The notes: generated by a model from the sequence alone, not told the origin. A stretch of DNA of 64,000 nucleotides from JAAYCI01 sp964370295 (GCA_964370295.1 CAYJIR010000009.1:3924-67923), one strand, 5' to 3'. Counted from the first letter of the stretch, positions 37,400-46,720 are shown. Numbers and translations are program-made.

Positions 37400-38677
37400 C
37401 TATCCCTCCGTCTCTTCCTGTGCGGCCGCTTCTTCGGCCTCAAACTGCGCATTCATGCGGTCCATCGTGTTGATGTTCGCCTCGTGCTGCGTAAAGGTTT
37501 GCGCATAGTAATAGGTTCCGTAGAAATCGGTGAGGAAGTAGAAGTAGTCGCTTTCTGCGGGATACAATGCCGCTTCTATCGCGGTGCGGCTTGGGCAAGA
37601 AATTGGGCCCACGGGCAAGCCCTCACGTGTCTGCGGGTCTTCATCGCCACTGTAATATCCATAGAATAGGTTTTCGGGAACAGATTCATAGCTACCGCCG
37701 TATTCGCGGGCTATCCAATCTCGAATGTAGAAGAAGGTAACATCACTGCCCATGGTGCGGCGGTCGAAATCTGTATTATCCAAATCACCCTGCAGGCGAT
37801 TCCAAAACACACCGGCCACCGGTGCTTGATTTTCGGGCAGGCCCGCCTCTTCTTCTATCAAAGAGGCCAGCGTTATGGTTTCTATCACCGAGAGACCTTG
37901 TTCTTCCATGCGTTCGTAAATTTCGGGTGTCATCTCGGCATCAAACTGCTCAAACAAACGTCTTGCAATATTTTCGGGCGACTCGTCCACATAGAACTCG
38001 TAAGTGTTGGGCGCAAGATAACCCTCGGCAGCCATAAAGGTATCCGGGCTTTGGCCTTCTTCCAGAATTTCTGCAATCACGTCAATGTCAGAAAAATTTT
38101 CCAAGTCATTGGCAACGGCCAAGAACTCGTCTGCCGTGCAAAAGCCCTCTTCTTCTATAATATTGGCAAATTGCATCACGGTGATGCCTTCAGGGAAGGT
38201 AACCATCGTTGTGTCGCGCGGTGGCGGCGGCTGGGTAAGCACTTCTATAATTTCATCGTAACTCATGCCGGGCTCTATATAGAAACGCCCCGTTTGGAAC
38301 ACTCCATCATTGCTATTTAAAAAGCGCTCGTAAAAACGGAAAATTTCTTGGCTTGCAATTAGGCCCGCCTCTTCCAACTGACCACCTATGGTGCGTCCGG
38401 AACTGCTGGATGCAATATCCATCACCACTGTTTCCGTAGCCGTAGCATTGCCACCATCAATTTCAGAATACAAATTATAGCCCACGATGCCCGCTGCTAT
38501 TGCCACGATGACAAACACAACCAAAAAGGCAATGAGGCACCCTTTTCTGGCGCTTCTACGCGCCGCGTCATCCTCGTCATAGTCGTCGTACTCATCATAC
38601 TCGTCATAGCCATCATCCATTGCCTCGGCAACCAGACTATTCTTTATTTTTTGTACTTGTTCATCTTTTTTTTGCAT
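37400..38677 (-). CDS. mltG: Endolytic murein transglycosylase MltG
   Basis: 425 residues. MltG cuts nascent peptidoglycan strands at the membrane and limits glycan length. The cytoplasmic N-terminus has a striking Asp/Tyr/Glu-rich stretch (about 16-38), then basic residues and one membrane helix (about 46-70). The outer part holds a LysM-like segment (about 145-200) and the YceG catalytic domain with LASLIEEEAG, containing the catalytic Glu, NRLQGD and TMGSDVTFFY. The last residues are Glu/Ala-rich. It shares a reading frame with the downstream U32 gene, separated only by TAG. Confidence 0.94.
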   Translation of the reverse strand: MQKKDEQVQKIKNSLVAEAMDDGYDEYDEYDDYDEDDAARRSARKGCLIAFLVVFVIVAIAAGIVGYNLYSEIDGGNATATETVVMDIASSSSGRTIGGQLEEAGLIASQEIFRFYERFLNSNDGVFQTGRFYIEPGMSYDEIIEVLTQPPPPRDTTMVTFPEGITVMQFANIIEEEGFCTADEFLAVANDLENFSDIDVIAEILEEGQSPDTFMAAEGYLAPNTYEFYVDESPENIARRLFEQFDAEMTPEIYERMEEQGLSVIETITLASLIEEEAGLPENQAPVAGVFWNRLQGDLDNTDFDRRTMGSDVTFFYIRDWIAREYGGSYESVPENLFYGYYSGDEDPQTREGLPVGPISCPSRTAIEAALYPAESDYFYFLTDFYGTYYYAQTFTQHEANINTMDRMNAQFEAEEAAAQEETEG

Positions 38678-38766
38678 TCCCTACCTCCGAAAGCGTCTTT
38701 TGCGCCACATATTTCACCATAGAATTACATGTATGTTCTTTATTTTACTAAACAATCCTTATATTT

Positions 38767-39315
38767 TCAAGCCTTTAAGGTTTCTACCTGCATTTTTGTA
38801 ATCACCTCGCTAGCCACAGCCTCCCCTTTCAAAGCCACTATCACAGCCTTTGAAAATGCCAGTGATACCCCGGCACCACGGGCCGTGATGATATTTCCAT
38901 CCACTTCCACGAACGCATCACCGGCGCCATCCACTACACCGGGAAATGCCGTGTAGCGCCTCCCCTCTAATAGTCCGTGCATCTGCAACACCGAAGGGGC
39001 TGCACAAATGGCCGCCAACACCAAACCTTCGCTTGCCGCCTGCTGCACACAGCATGCCACAACCTTACTTTCGCGTAGGTGTACGGTGCCGGGCATGCCA
39101 CCGGGCAAAATCAGCGCTTGGGTTTCTTTGGGTAGCATAAAATTTTCGTCTGCCACTAGGTCTGCTTGCACCGTAATTTGGTGCGAGCCTGTAATCCACT
39201 TGCTGGCAACACCCACCGTCAGCACCTCGATGCCGGCACGGCGAAGCATATCCACCGGCGTTAAAGCCTCTATTTCTTCAAAACCCTCTGCCAAAAACAC
39301 AAGCACCTTTCCCAT
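38767..39315 (-). CDS. DJ-1/PfpI family protein (YajL type)
   Basis: 182 residues. The family block EGFEEIEALTPVDMLRRAG is at the N-terminus, and the reactive Cys sits in the nucleophile elbow AAICAAPSVL near residue 102. Members act as glyoxalase/deglycase or oxidative-stress proteins, and the activity of many is disputed. It is translated from a GAGGTG site and sits 28 bases after the GNAT gene. The gene order GNAT-DJ-1 suggests one transcript, without hinting at a substrate. Confidence 0.9.
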   Translation of the reverse strand: MGKVLVFLAEGFEEIEALTPVDMLRRAGIEVLTVGVASKWITGSHQITVQADLVADENFMLPKETQALILPGGMPGTVHLRESKVVACCVQQAASEGLVLAAICAAPSVLQMHGLLEGRRYTAFPGVVDGAGDAFVEVDGNIITARGAGVSLAFSKAVIVALKGEAVASEVITKMQVETLKA

Positions 39316-39342
39316 AAAAACACCTCTTTCAAAACTCGAATA

Positions 39343-40197
39343 TTAGGGACTGTCGAAGTCTTTTTCAAACAATGCATCCAAGGCAAAATGCATGCGTGGT
39401 TGCAGTTGTACTTTATCTTTTCCCTCAAAAAAAACAAAGGAAGCAGCCTCTTGCAGAAAACTGTTTTTTGTAAAAAAGTCACTTTCTATTGATAGGTGCA
39501 CAACGGCTTTTACCCGCTGCACCTCACCGCCCACAGCACCCAGCAAAGCCAAGGCTGCCGCCTGTGTTTCGGCATACAATTCCGGCACCAAAAGGCTGTT
39601 ATTTCCCACTGCATACACGGCATAGGCCGCTTCGTTTTCAACCAGCCGATAGCCACTTTCCAAAAGCTCTTCCAACGCCAACTGCATAGAATTCTCTTGC
39701 AAAACAACACAGTTTGTAACCGCAAACTGTTGTCTTAAAAAAAGCAAATTTCGAACATTTAACGTGCTTCGCTTATATCCTTTTTCGCAAGATGGCAAAT
39801 CCACCATTGCTCTTCTCTGGTACAAAGTTTGAAAGCCATTTTTTTCGTAGTAAAAAAACAAAGAGCGTGAAGCCGGCACAAGGCAACAAAATGTGGCGCC
39901 TTGTCGCTTGCAATTCTCTTTGGCACACTGCATTAGGGTTTGCATCACGCCTTTTCCTCTGTGCTCTTTGGCCGTGGCTAAAGCAAAAAAATACACGCCC
40001 TTTTGCCCCAAAAGCGTACAAGGCACAGCAGACAACATGGCACAAACCCGGCCATTATGCAATGCCAAAAAAATATTGTCCGGCCCCACAAAATTCAAAA
40101 GGTAGTTTGTGGCTTCCTGTTTTGTGTCGCCAAACGTTTCCTGCCAAAGCACTCGTACTGCCTCTGTTTCGTCTAACTTCATGCGCCGACATTCCAT
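39343..40197 (-). CDS. GNAT-family N-acetyltransferase
   Basis: 284 residues from ATG 40197 with AGGGGGA upstream; ATG 40230 is possible. The acetyl-CoA-binding motif is ATAKEHRGKGVMQTLMQ, followed by a FFYYEKNGF strand typical of GNAT folds. The C-terminal half (about 150-284) is a separate, less conserved domain with beta-rich sections, giving the two-domain layout seen in Eis-like enzymes. The substrate is unknown. It lies between the DUF2156 and DJ-1 genes. Confidence 0.8.
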   Translation of the reverse strand: MECRRMKLDETEAVRVLWQETFGDTKQEATNYLLNFVGPDNIFLALHNGRVCAMLSAVPCTLLGQKGVYFFALATAKEHRGKGVMQTLMQCAKENCKRQGATFCCLVPASRSLFFYYEKNGFQTLYQRRAMVDLPSCEKGYKRSTLNVRNLLFLRQQFAVTNCVVLQENSMQLALEELLESGYRLVENEAAYAVYAVGNNSLLVPELYAETQAAALALLGAVGGEVQRVKAVVHLSIESDFFTKNSFLQEAASFVFFEGKDKVQLQPRMHFALDALFEKDFDSP

Positions 40198-40233
40198 GCC
40201 TCCATCCCCCTTCATTTTGTGGGTATGCATGGT

Positions 40234-41127
40234 TTACCTTCTTTGCGTGGCCACAATTTTTTCCACCAGCATTACGGGATGATACGAATTTTTTGCCACA
40301 CGCAACCCCGCCTCATCTTCGTCGTTTTCCCGGTTGATGTATATAATATTTTCTGGCAAGCGACGTGCTATTTCTCGATTTATCATCGCATAGGCGCCAT
40401 GCACATCATACAGTGCTTTTTCCACATGTGTAACAAACATATCTTTGCCCAAAGGGGTGCCAAACGAAAATGCCACCACCTCACCATCCACCTTAAGAAG
40501 CCCACCCTGCAAACGCAGCTCTCGATAGTGTTCGCAAGCTTGTTTAATGGCCACCTTTTCTATTTCCAAACCCTCTATGCCTTGGTTTTCGTGCAAATGA
40601 CGCCAAGCCTTGCTAAACGCACATACTTCACCAATAGCCTTATCAGAGATATCCTCATAAACCCAGTTTGGATAACTGCGCATAAATTTAGAGCAATGGT
40701 TGCGTTTCTTTTGAAATTTACGCCCCTCTAAATTGGCCAAATCAGAGGCCAAATACACATAATCTCTAGCGCCTATAGGGCTCTCATACACAAATTGCCC
40801 CGGATACAAGGCGTTCATTTCCCCCAACTTTTCACTTGGAATGGTAGAAAAAATAGGCTGTTTGCCCAGCTGCTTTGCATCGTCTAAAATGGCATCTATC
40901 ACATTTTTTAAATTGCCCTCACCCATAGGAAATTGATAGTAAGCAAAGCCGTCATTTAGTAAATCTCGCACCACGGCAAAATCTTCAAAACGGGCAATCT
41001 GCGTTCCATACACGGGCCTCCACATAAAAATATTGGCAAAGGCATACTCACAACTGCGCGCACCACCGGCTTCCAGCAGTGGCACCGCCCATTTAGCATC
41101 TTCGATTTGTACTTCTTTAAAGTTCAT
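40234..41127 (-). CDS. DUF2156 (LPG-synthase C-terminal-like) protein
   Basis: 297 residues from ATG 41127 with AAGGAA six bases before it. The sequence fits the DUF2156 family, whose fold is a double GNAT domain related to the part of MprF that attaches aminoacyl groups to phosphatidylglycerol. Visible blocks are FANIFMWRP at the N-terminus, KRNHCSKFMRSYPNW in the middle and INRENDEDEAGLRVAKNSY at the end. There is no membrane segment, so it is a soluble stand-alone version. Start and tmk stop overlap by four bases. Confidence 0.85.
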   Translation of the reverse strand: MNFKEVQIEDAKWAVPLLEAGGARSCEYAFANIFMWRPVYGTQIARFEDFAVVRDLLNDGFAYYQFPMGEGNLKNVIDAILDDAKQLGKQPIFSTIPSEKLGEMNALYPGQFVYESPIGARDYVYLASDLANLEGRKFQKKRNHCSKFMRSYPNWVYEDISDKAIGEVCAFSKAWRHLHENQGIEGLEIEKVAIKQACEHYRELRLQGGLLKVDGEVVAFSFGTPLGKDMFVTHVEKALYDVHGAYAMINREIARRLPENIIYINRENDEDEAGLRVAKNSYHPVMLVEKIVATQRR

Positions 41128-41786
41128 AAAATTTCCTTCACACAGCGATATATCGTTTCGTGGATGGCCTCTGCCGTGCGCATCTGCCCATTTTGTGTGC
41201 AAGATATTGCCTGCCATCCTTGCGTTTGCACGCACCATAAAGCCGCCTCACGACATCTTGCTAAATATTCAAGATCTTTTTCGTGGATATCGCGTTTGCT
41301 TTCGTCTCCATAACGCTTTTGCAACAATTGTTGACTAAGCGCTATGTCCACTTCCAAAAACATCACAAGATCCGGTTTTGGTATGCCCAGTTTATGATAT
41401 TCATAGTCGCTTGCCCACTGTGCAAATGCCTCCCACTGCTCTTTTGGCAGTTTGGAGATTTGATGTATCAAGTTGGACGTTGCGTAGCGGTCGGCCAGAA
41501 TGTGGCCACCCGTTTCGTAAAAGTCCCCCCAGTCTACGCGGTAGCTTGCATAGCGGTCTACCGCGTAAAAGGAAGAGGCCGCATAGGCGTTTACCTCGTC
41601 TGCCTTTTGGCCAAGCTCGCCGCCTAAATACATTTTCACCAAAGCGCTGGAAGGGCTTTCGTAATTTGGGAAGGAAAGCCCACGCAAATCATAGCCATCT
41701 TTCGCAAGATGCTCTTGCAAAAGAGTGCGTTGTGTGGCCTTTCCGCTGCCATCTAACCCGTCTATCACAAACAGCTTTCCCTTCAT
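41124..41786 (-). CDS. tmk: Thymidylate kinase
   Basis: 220 residues. The P-loop is DGLDGSGKATQ near residues 9-19, followed by the DR(Y/X) substrate block LADRYATSNLIHQ near 97. It phosphorylates dTMP to dTDP. The gene overlaps thyX by four bases, coupling synthesis of dTMP and its phosphorylation. The LID region (KRYGDESKRDIHE) has few Arg, and the N-terminal P-loop has Ser-Gly-Lys-Ala instead of Lys-Ser/Thr in the usual place, as in some clostridial TMP kinases. Confidence 0.92.
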   Translation of the reverse strand: MKGKLFVIDGLDGSGKATQRTLLQEHLAKDGYDLRGLSFPNYESPSSALVKMYLGGELGQKADEVNAYAASSFYAVDRYASYRVDWGDFYETGGHILADRYATSNLIHQISKLPKEQWEAFAQWASDYEYHKLGIPKPDLVMFLEVDIALSQQLLQKRYGDESKRDIHEKDLEYLARCREAALWCVQTQGWQAISCTQNGQMRTAEAIHETIYRCVKEIL

Positions 41787-42571
41787 TCTTCGGCCTCTCT
41801 TTCGGCTTTTTTATGCAGGTTTTGATAACGTTCCTGCACCTCTTTTGCCTTTTGGCAGCTCATCGCACCCTCCGAACAAGCACCAAAAGCACAGGCAGGA
41901 CCCGCACTGGCAAAAAGAGCCGGCGCTATGGGCAATACCAATGCTAGCATGGCATCCGCCAAGGCATGTATTTCCCACTGTGCACGCTGACAGCAGCGCA
42001 ATCTAAAAAAATGCAGCAAACTGCGGGCATTCATGGTAACCATCATTTTGGTGGTGCAAGCATTGGGCAAAACAAAGCGTGCGTCTTCTATGGCCTTTTT
42101 TTCCGCCATTTGTCCAGCCTGTTTTTCTGTGTGCCCCTCTTGCAAAAAGCCCTCTTTGTGCTTTTTACACAAAGCAGCAGCTAATGTTTCGTACAGAACG
42201 GATTCGGCCTGCATGGCCTCTTCAAACAGCTGCTTTATATCCTCCTCGGAAGAGACCTCGGGCGGCAGAACATACTCGAAATCTTCCAGCTTAACATAAC
42301 GCTGACTTTGCACACTAAACGAAGCGATGCGGTGACGCGTAATTTGGGCCAATAAGGCACGGCTTACCCCCTCTATGGCAAAAGTGAAACTGGCATGTTC
42401 CAAAGGACTTTCATGCCCAAGACCGGATAATTTTTGCAAAAATTCTCTGCTTTTTTCTTGTGTTAAGCCACATAGCAACTGCCCAATATCCACTTGAGAA
42501 TAACACAATTTTGCCGCCGCGGCCACCACCATTTCCGGCTGTGACGTGTGGGCAATAAGTTCTACTTGCAT
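41783..42571 (-). CDS. thyX: FAD-dependent thymidylate synthase
   Basis: 262 residues. The ThyX motif RHRxxS is seen as RHRIASFSVQSQRY near residues 77-90. ThyX makes dTMP from dUMP with FAD and methylene-tetrahydrofolate, independent of ThyA, and does not produce dihydrofolate as ThyA does. No thyA or dihydrofolate reductase gene is present in the window. It is 18 bases after pcrA and overlaps tmk. Confidence 0.96.
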   Translation of the reverse strand: MQVELIAHTSQPEMVVAAAAKLCYSQVDIGQLLCGLTQEKSREFLQKLSGLGHESPLEHASFTFAIEGVSRALLAQITRHRIASFSVQSQRYVKLEDFEYVLPPEVSSEEDIKQLFEEAMQAESVLYETLAAALCKKHKEGFLQEGHTEKQAGQMAEKKAIEDARFVLPNACTTKMMVTMNARSLLHFFRLRCCQRAQWEIHALADAMLALVLPIAPALFASAGPACAFGACSEGAMSCQKAKEVQERYQNLHKKAEREAEE

Positions 42572-42589
42572 TTGTGTGTCTACCTCCGC

Positions 42590-45013
42590 CTATAGTTTTT
42601 CCAGTGGTGCATAATTGGCCATGGTCTTTTTGCGCCCCACCTTTTCAAAGTCTATTTCCACCAGTTGATCACCACTCATTTCTTTCACGCTAATCACCAC
42701 ACCGGTGCCAAACACTTTGTGCTTCACTGTGTCTCCTGCCACAAACTGAATTTCACAATTTTTGGCCTGTACGCCGGCTGAGGCAAATCGCTGTGGCATT
42801 GGTTTTTTATACGATGCACTCGCCTGCATACCCGCACGGTTATAATTTTTGTCTATATAACCACCTGTCGCGGCTTGTCTTGGTTGTTTTTGTCCATCTC
42901 CCCATGTGCCGCCCACCTTGGATTCCTCTACACGCAGGCAAGTTTCGTCCATCTCCTCTAAAAAACGGCTGGGGCGGTTGCGCCGTGTTTGCCCATACAA
43001 AAGCCGCGTGTTTGCACTGGAAAGGCACAACTCTTTTTTGGCACGTGTGACACCCACATAGCAAAGGCGACGTTCTTCTTCTAAATCTTCATCTGACCAA
43101 CGGCTCATATCGCTGGGAAAGATGCTCTCTTCCATGCCTACGATATATACATAAGGAAATTCCAACCCTTTGGCACTATGCAAGGTCATCAGCACCACTT
43201 TTTCGGCACTTTCGTCATAGTTGTCTAAATCCGAAATCAGGGCCACCTCTTCCAAATACCCGAAAAGGCTTGCCTCTTCACCGTTCATGTCCTCATAACT
43301 CTTAACATTGGATTGCAACTGCCCAAGATTTTCAAGGCGTGTTTCAGCCTCTTCCCCCTGGGCTTTCAACATGTCTTTATATCCACTGATACGCAACACC
43401 TCTGTGGCGAATTCACCCAAGGGGAGCTCTTCTTGTGCGCGCACCAATTGCTCATAGATATCATAAAACCCAAGCAGGGCTTTTTGTGCACGTGCCAGCT
43501 GTGGATAATCGGCTGCATTGCGCACCACCTCGAGCATGGGTACGCCAAGACCACTTGCAATTTCGCCAATTTTATCCACAGTAGAAGCCCCTATCTTACG
43601 AGGTGGCTCGTTGATGATGCGCCTAAGGCGCAAATCGTCTTGCGGAGAGGAAACCAAGCTCATATAGGCATGGATGTCCTTAATTTCCTTACGGTCATTA
43701 AAGCGTAGGCCACCCACAATTTTGTGTGGAATGCCTGCCCGTGTGAAAAAATTCTCCACCGGGCTGGACTGTGCGTTCATGCGGTACAACACCGCATGAT
43801 CACTCAATTTCCCCCCTTGCTCTGCATGGCGCTCTATCTGCGCCGCTATATAGGCGGCTTCGTCCTGCTCACTTTGCGCTTTATAATGGCATATTTTTTC
43901 GCCATCGCCTGCCTGTGTCCATAGGGTTTTTCCCTTGCGCCCACGGTTATTTTCTATCACACCATTCGCGGCGCGCAAGATATTTCCTGTAGAGCGATAA
44001 TTTTGTTCCAAGCGAATCACCTCTGCACCGGGAAAGTGACGCTCAAAACTCAAGATATTCTCTATGGTAGCACCCCGAAAACGATAAATACTTTGGTCGT
44101 CGTCACCCACCACACAGATATTGTTTTCTTGCGAGCACAACAAATTAACCAGCTGAAACTGCGCCACGCTTGTGTCTTGATATTCGTCCACCAAAATATA
44201 TCGATAACGGCGCTGATATTGCATGCGCAACTCTTCGTTGTTTTGCAGCAGACGCACCGTATGGTATATTAAATCATCAAAATCCATAGCACCGGACTTT
44301 CTGCATCGCTTTGCATACTCTACATAAAGCTGTGCCACCAGTTGGGCACGCGTGTCTTTCGCTTGCGAAAGTGCCATTTCGGCAGAAATCATCTTGTCTT
44401 TTAGGCGCCCAATAGCCGAGGCCGCCGCCTTAACGGCCAAAAACTTATCGTCAATGTTCATTTCTTTATATAGCGCCTTCAGCACACGCTGTTGGTCATC
44501 ACTATCGTAAATGGTAAACCCTTTTTCAAAACCTAATAAATGGCTGTCTTTGCGCAAAATACGTACACATGCCGAATGAAAGGTAGAGGCATGCACTGCC
44601 CTCCCGGCCTCTTCACCCAGATTTTTTGCCAGACGATGTTTTAATTCTCCCGCGGCCTTGTTTGTAAAAGTGATCGCCAAAATATTCCATGGTGCCACTG
44701 GCGAAACCGCCATTTTTCGAAGCAATTCCTCTTTTGAATTTGTGCCTGTTTGCAAGCACTGTTGCAAGGCTTCCACATCTGCTTGGCAAAGTCCGTTTGC
44801 CACTTCACCGCTATGATAGGCATTGCCAAACAACACCAAATTGGCGATGCGGCTTATAATAACTGTAGTTTTTCCGCTACCTGCGCCCGCCAAAATTAAA
44901 AGAGGCCCTTGTGTTTTAAACACGGCATGACGTTGCACATCGTTCAATTTCGAGAAATACCTCTCTAAAAATTGTTTTCTAAGCGCAACCCACTGTTCTT
45001 GTAAAGCCTGCAT
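42590..45013 (-). CDS. pcrA: ATP-dependent DNA helicase PcrA/UvrD
   Basis: 807 residues. Superfamily 1A helicase motifs are in order: I AGAGSGKTT near 42, motif Ia ITFTNKAA, II VDEYQDT, III GDDDQSIYRFRGA, IV RLEQNYRSTGNIL, V VVLMTLHSAKGLEFPYVYIVG and VI EERRLCYVGVTRAKKEL. The C-terminal Tudor-like segment (about 740-807, with VKHKVFGTGVV) is the RNA polymerase-binding part of PcrA. It acts in repair and replication-transcription conflict, and begins the pcrA-thyX-tmk run. Confidence 0.97.
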   Translation of the reverse strand: MQALQEQWVALRKQFLERYFSKLNDVQRHAVFKTQGPLLILAGAGSGKTTVIISRIANLVLFGNAYHSGEVANGLCQADVEALQQCLQTGTNSKEELLRKMAVSPVAPWNILAITFTNKAAGELKHRLAKNLGEEAGRAVHASTFHSACVRILRKDSHLLGFEKGFTIYDSDDQQRVLKALYKEMNIDDKFLAVKAAASAIGRLKDKMISAEMALSQAKDTRAQLVAQLYVEYAKRCRKSGAMDFDDLIYHTVRLLQNNEELRMQYQRRYRYILVDEYQDTSVAQFQLVNLLCSQENNICVVGDDDQSIYRFRGATIENILSFERHFPGAEVIRLEQNYRSTGNILRAANGVIENNRGRKGKTLWTQAGDGEKICHYKAQSEQDEAAYIAAQIERHAEQGGKLSDHAVLYRMNAQSSPVENFFTRAGIPHKIVGGLRFNDRKEIKDIHAYMSLVSSPQDDLRLRRIINEPPRKIGASTVDKIGEIASGLGVPMLEVVRNAADYPQLARAQKALLGFYDIYEQLVRAQEELPLGEFATEVLRISGYKDMLKAQGEEAETRLENLGQLQSNVKSYEDMNGEEASLFGYLEEVALISDLDNYDESAEKVVLMTLHSAKGLEFPYVYIVGMEESIFPSDMSRWSDEDLEEERRLCYVGVTRAKKELCLSSANTRLLYGQTRRNRPSRFLEEMDETCLRVEESKVGGTWGDGQKQPRQAATGGYIDKNYNRAGMQASASYKKPMPQRFASAGVQAKNCEIQFVAGDTVKHKVFGTGVVISVKEMSGDQLVEIDFEKVGRKKTMANYAPLEKL

Positions 45014-45159
45014 TCGTTTTTTCCTTTTCCTTTTTTATTCTTTATAACACACAAAGCCTTTACTGACTTCATCCCTATTGCTCGCTACATTCTTGCATCG
45101 CCTTAGCCCCGGTGCGCCGAGTAATCTGCCACCATTTTTATTATAGGCCACAGAAATAT

Positions 45160-45168
45160 ATTATACCA
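45160..45168 (-). promoter_or_regulatory. Extended -10 promoter upstream of pcrA
   Basis: The minus strand reads TGGTATAAT, a perfect extended -10. No good -35 is visible. The RNA would start near 45153 and leave a leader of about 140 bases before pcrA, with several short inverted repeats but no riboswitch that I recognise. Confidence 0.55.
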
Positions 45169-45189
45169 TATTTCTCTTACAACCGCCAC

Positions 45190-45310
45190 AAAAAAACGCT
45201 TTCCTTTTGCCTAAAAAACAGGGAGAATAGAAAGCTCTACATGCCGGAACCTCGACTAACCCAAATGCCTCCTTCGGCGATTGACCCACTGGATTCACAC
45301 TACGAAGCTC
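45190..45310 (-). ncRNA. Small RNA or leader candidate with its own terminator
   Basis: The gene-free stretch 45014-45505 holds, on the minus strand, an extended -10-like TGGTATTTT (45322-45314), then about 115 bases ending in a hairpin (GCTTTC with GAAAGC, 45235-45198) followed by seven T (45196-45190). The body contains CGCCGAAGGAG and, 70 bases later, AGGCAAAAGGA. Both strings are hallmarks of glycine riboswitch aptamers, but the P1 strand that should precede the second string (CTCTC) is absent, so I do not call a riboswitch. The following gene is pcrA, not a glycine gene. The remaining sequence up to 45500 holds only the oadB terminator. Confidence 0.4.
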
Positions 45311-45407
45311 AATAAAATACCACAAAGACACATCTATTGGACACGATGCACCTACCGCGATATTTTGCAACTTGACGACGCAATGGATGCTTTACCGACA
45401 AGCTAAA

Positions 45408-45432
45408 GCCCTCCCACAAACAGTGGGAGGGC
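45408..45432 (-). terminator. Terminator after the decarboxylase beta gene
   Basis: A perfect 10-bp stem (GCCCTCCCAC with GTGGGAGGGC) around an AAACA loop lies 74 bases after the beta-subunit stop. It is followed by only three T on the minus strand, so it ends the operon or protects the message end. Confidence 0.75.
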
Positions 45433-45505
45433 TAATTTAAATGGCGTAGCCACCTATATAATTTTGCGGCATTTCTAAACAAGCGTTTGCAAAGCAAACT
45501 CTATG

Positions 45506-46705
45506 TTAAGCGAAAATGTTGATAAGGATACCTGCAGCCACGGCACTGCCGATAACACCGGCTACGTTCGGGCCCATGGCATGCATCAAAAGGAAATTGT
45601 GCGGATTTTCTTGTGCGCCCACTTTTTGTGCCACGCGTGCCGCCATAGGCACAGCTGAAACACCGGCCGAACCAATAAGCGGATTTACTTCGCCTTTGGT
45701 TACAATGTACATCACTTTGCCCAGCAACACGCCACCAACCGTGCCAAACACAAAGGCCACAAGGCCTAAAATCACAATCATTAAGGTGGCAGGCGTCAAG
45801 AAAGTGTCTGCGCTTGTGGTGCAACCCACAGAAACGCCAAGGAAAAGAGTGATGATATTTAGCAAATCGTTGCCGGCTGTTTTGTTAATACGCTCTACCA
45901 CACCGCATTCTTTCATCAGGTTGCCAAGCATCAACATACCGATAAGCGGTGTTGCCGTGGGCAGTATCAAACAAACAATCAAAGTGACCAAAATCGGGAA
46001 CACAATACGCTCTGTGCGCGAAACCGGACGCAGTTGCTTCATCACCACACCACGCTCTTTGGGCGTGGTAAGCATTCTCATAAACGGCGGTTGAATAATG
46101 GGAACAAGCGCCATGTAACTGTAGGCAGCAACGGCCACAGAACCCAACAAATGCGGTGCCAAAGACGAGGTCACAAAGATTGCCGTGGGGCCGTCTGCAC
46201 CACCAATGATGCCAATGGATGCCGCCTCGGGACCGGTAAAGCCCAGCACGCTTGCACCAAGATAGGCAATGAAAATACCAAACTGTGCTGCCGCACCCAA
46301 CAGCAAACTTTTTGGGTTTGCGATAAGAGGGCCAAAGTCTGTCATGGTGCCGATGCCAAGGAAGATAAGGGGCGGATAAATGCCCAATTTCACGCCAAGA
46401 TAAAGCATATCGGCTAGGCCACCGTTATGGATAATTTCGTCTAACATCGGAAACATAGACGGGTCCGTTTGACCCGTTGGATCCAAAAAATATTCCATAT
46501 GGATAATACCACCACCCGGCAAGTTGGCCAGCAACATGCCAAAGGCAATGGGCAATAAAAGAAGCGGTTCGAACTCGTGCACTATGGCCAAATACAACAG
46601 CAAACAGGCCACTGCAATCATCACAAGGTTTAGCGGGCTTTCTATCAGGCCTACAAAGCCAGAGCCCTCCCAAATACCAACAACTGTATTTAAAAATTCA
46701 CTCAT
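45506..46705 (-). CDS. Sodium-pumping decarboxylase beta subunit (OadB/GcdB family)
   Basis: 399 residues, nearly all membrane-embedded (about 9-11 segments). The family blocks are IGIIGGADGPTAIF near 166, NPLIGSAGVSAVPMAARVAQ near 343 and HAMGPNVAGVIGSAVAAG at the end. In oxaloacetate, methylmalonyl-CoA or glutaconyl-CoA decarboxylases this subunit accepts carboxybiotin, releases CO2 and exports sodium. The substrate is set by the alpha subunit, which is not nearby. It follows the gamma subunit gene by 15 bases and shares its promoter. Confidence 0.95.
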   Translation of the reverse strand: MSEFLNTVVGIWEGSGFVGLIESPLNLVMIAVACLLLYLAIVHEFEPLLLLPIAFGMLLANLPGGGIIHMEYFLDPTGQTDPSMFPMLDEIIHNGGLADMLYLGVKLGIYPPLIFLGIGTMTDFGPLIANPKSLLLGAAAQFGIFIAYLGASVLGFTGPEAASIGIIGGADGPTAIFVTSSLAPHLLGSVAVAAYSYMALVPIIQPPFMRMLTTPKERGVVMKQLRPVSRTERIVFPILVTLIVCLILPTATPLIGMLMLGNLMKECGVVERINKTAGNDLLNIITLFLGVSVGCTTSADTFLTPATLMIVILGLVAFVFGTVGGVLLGKVMYIVTKGEVNPLIGSAGVSAVPMAARVAQKVGAQENPHNFLLMHAMGPNVAGVIGSAVAAGILINIFA

Positions 46706-46720
46706 TCCTATGTTCCCCCT

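Noticed and set aside
45112..45370. Short overlapping frames (67 and 69 residues) on both strands
   Set aside because: They overlap the RNA-like hairpins and terminator, have no ribosome site and no domain.
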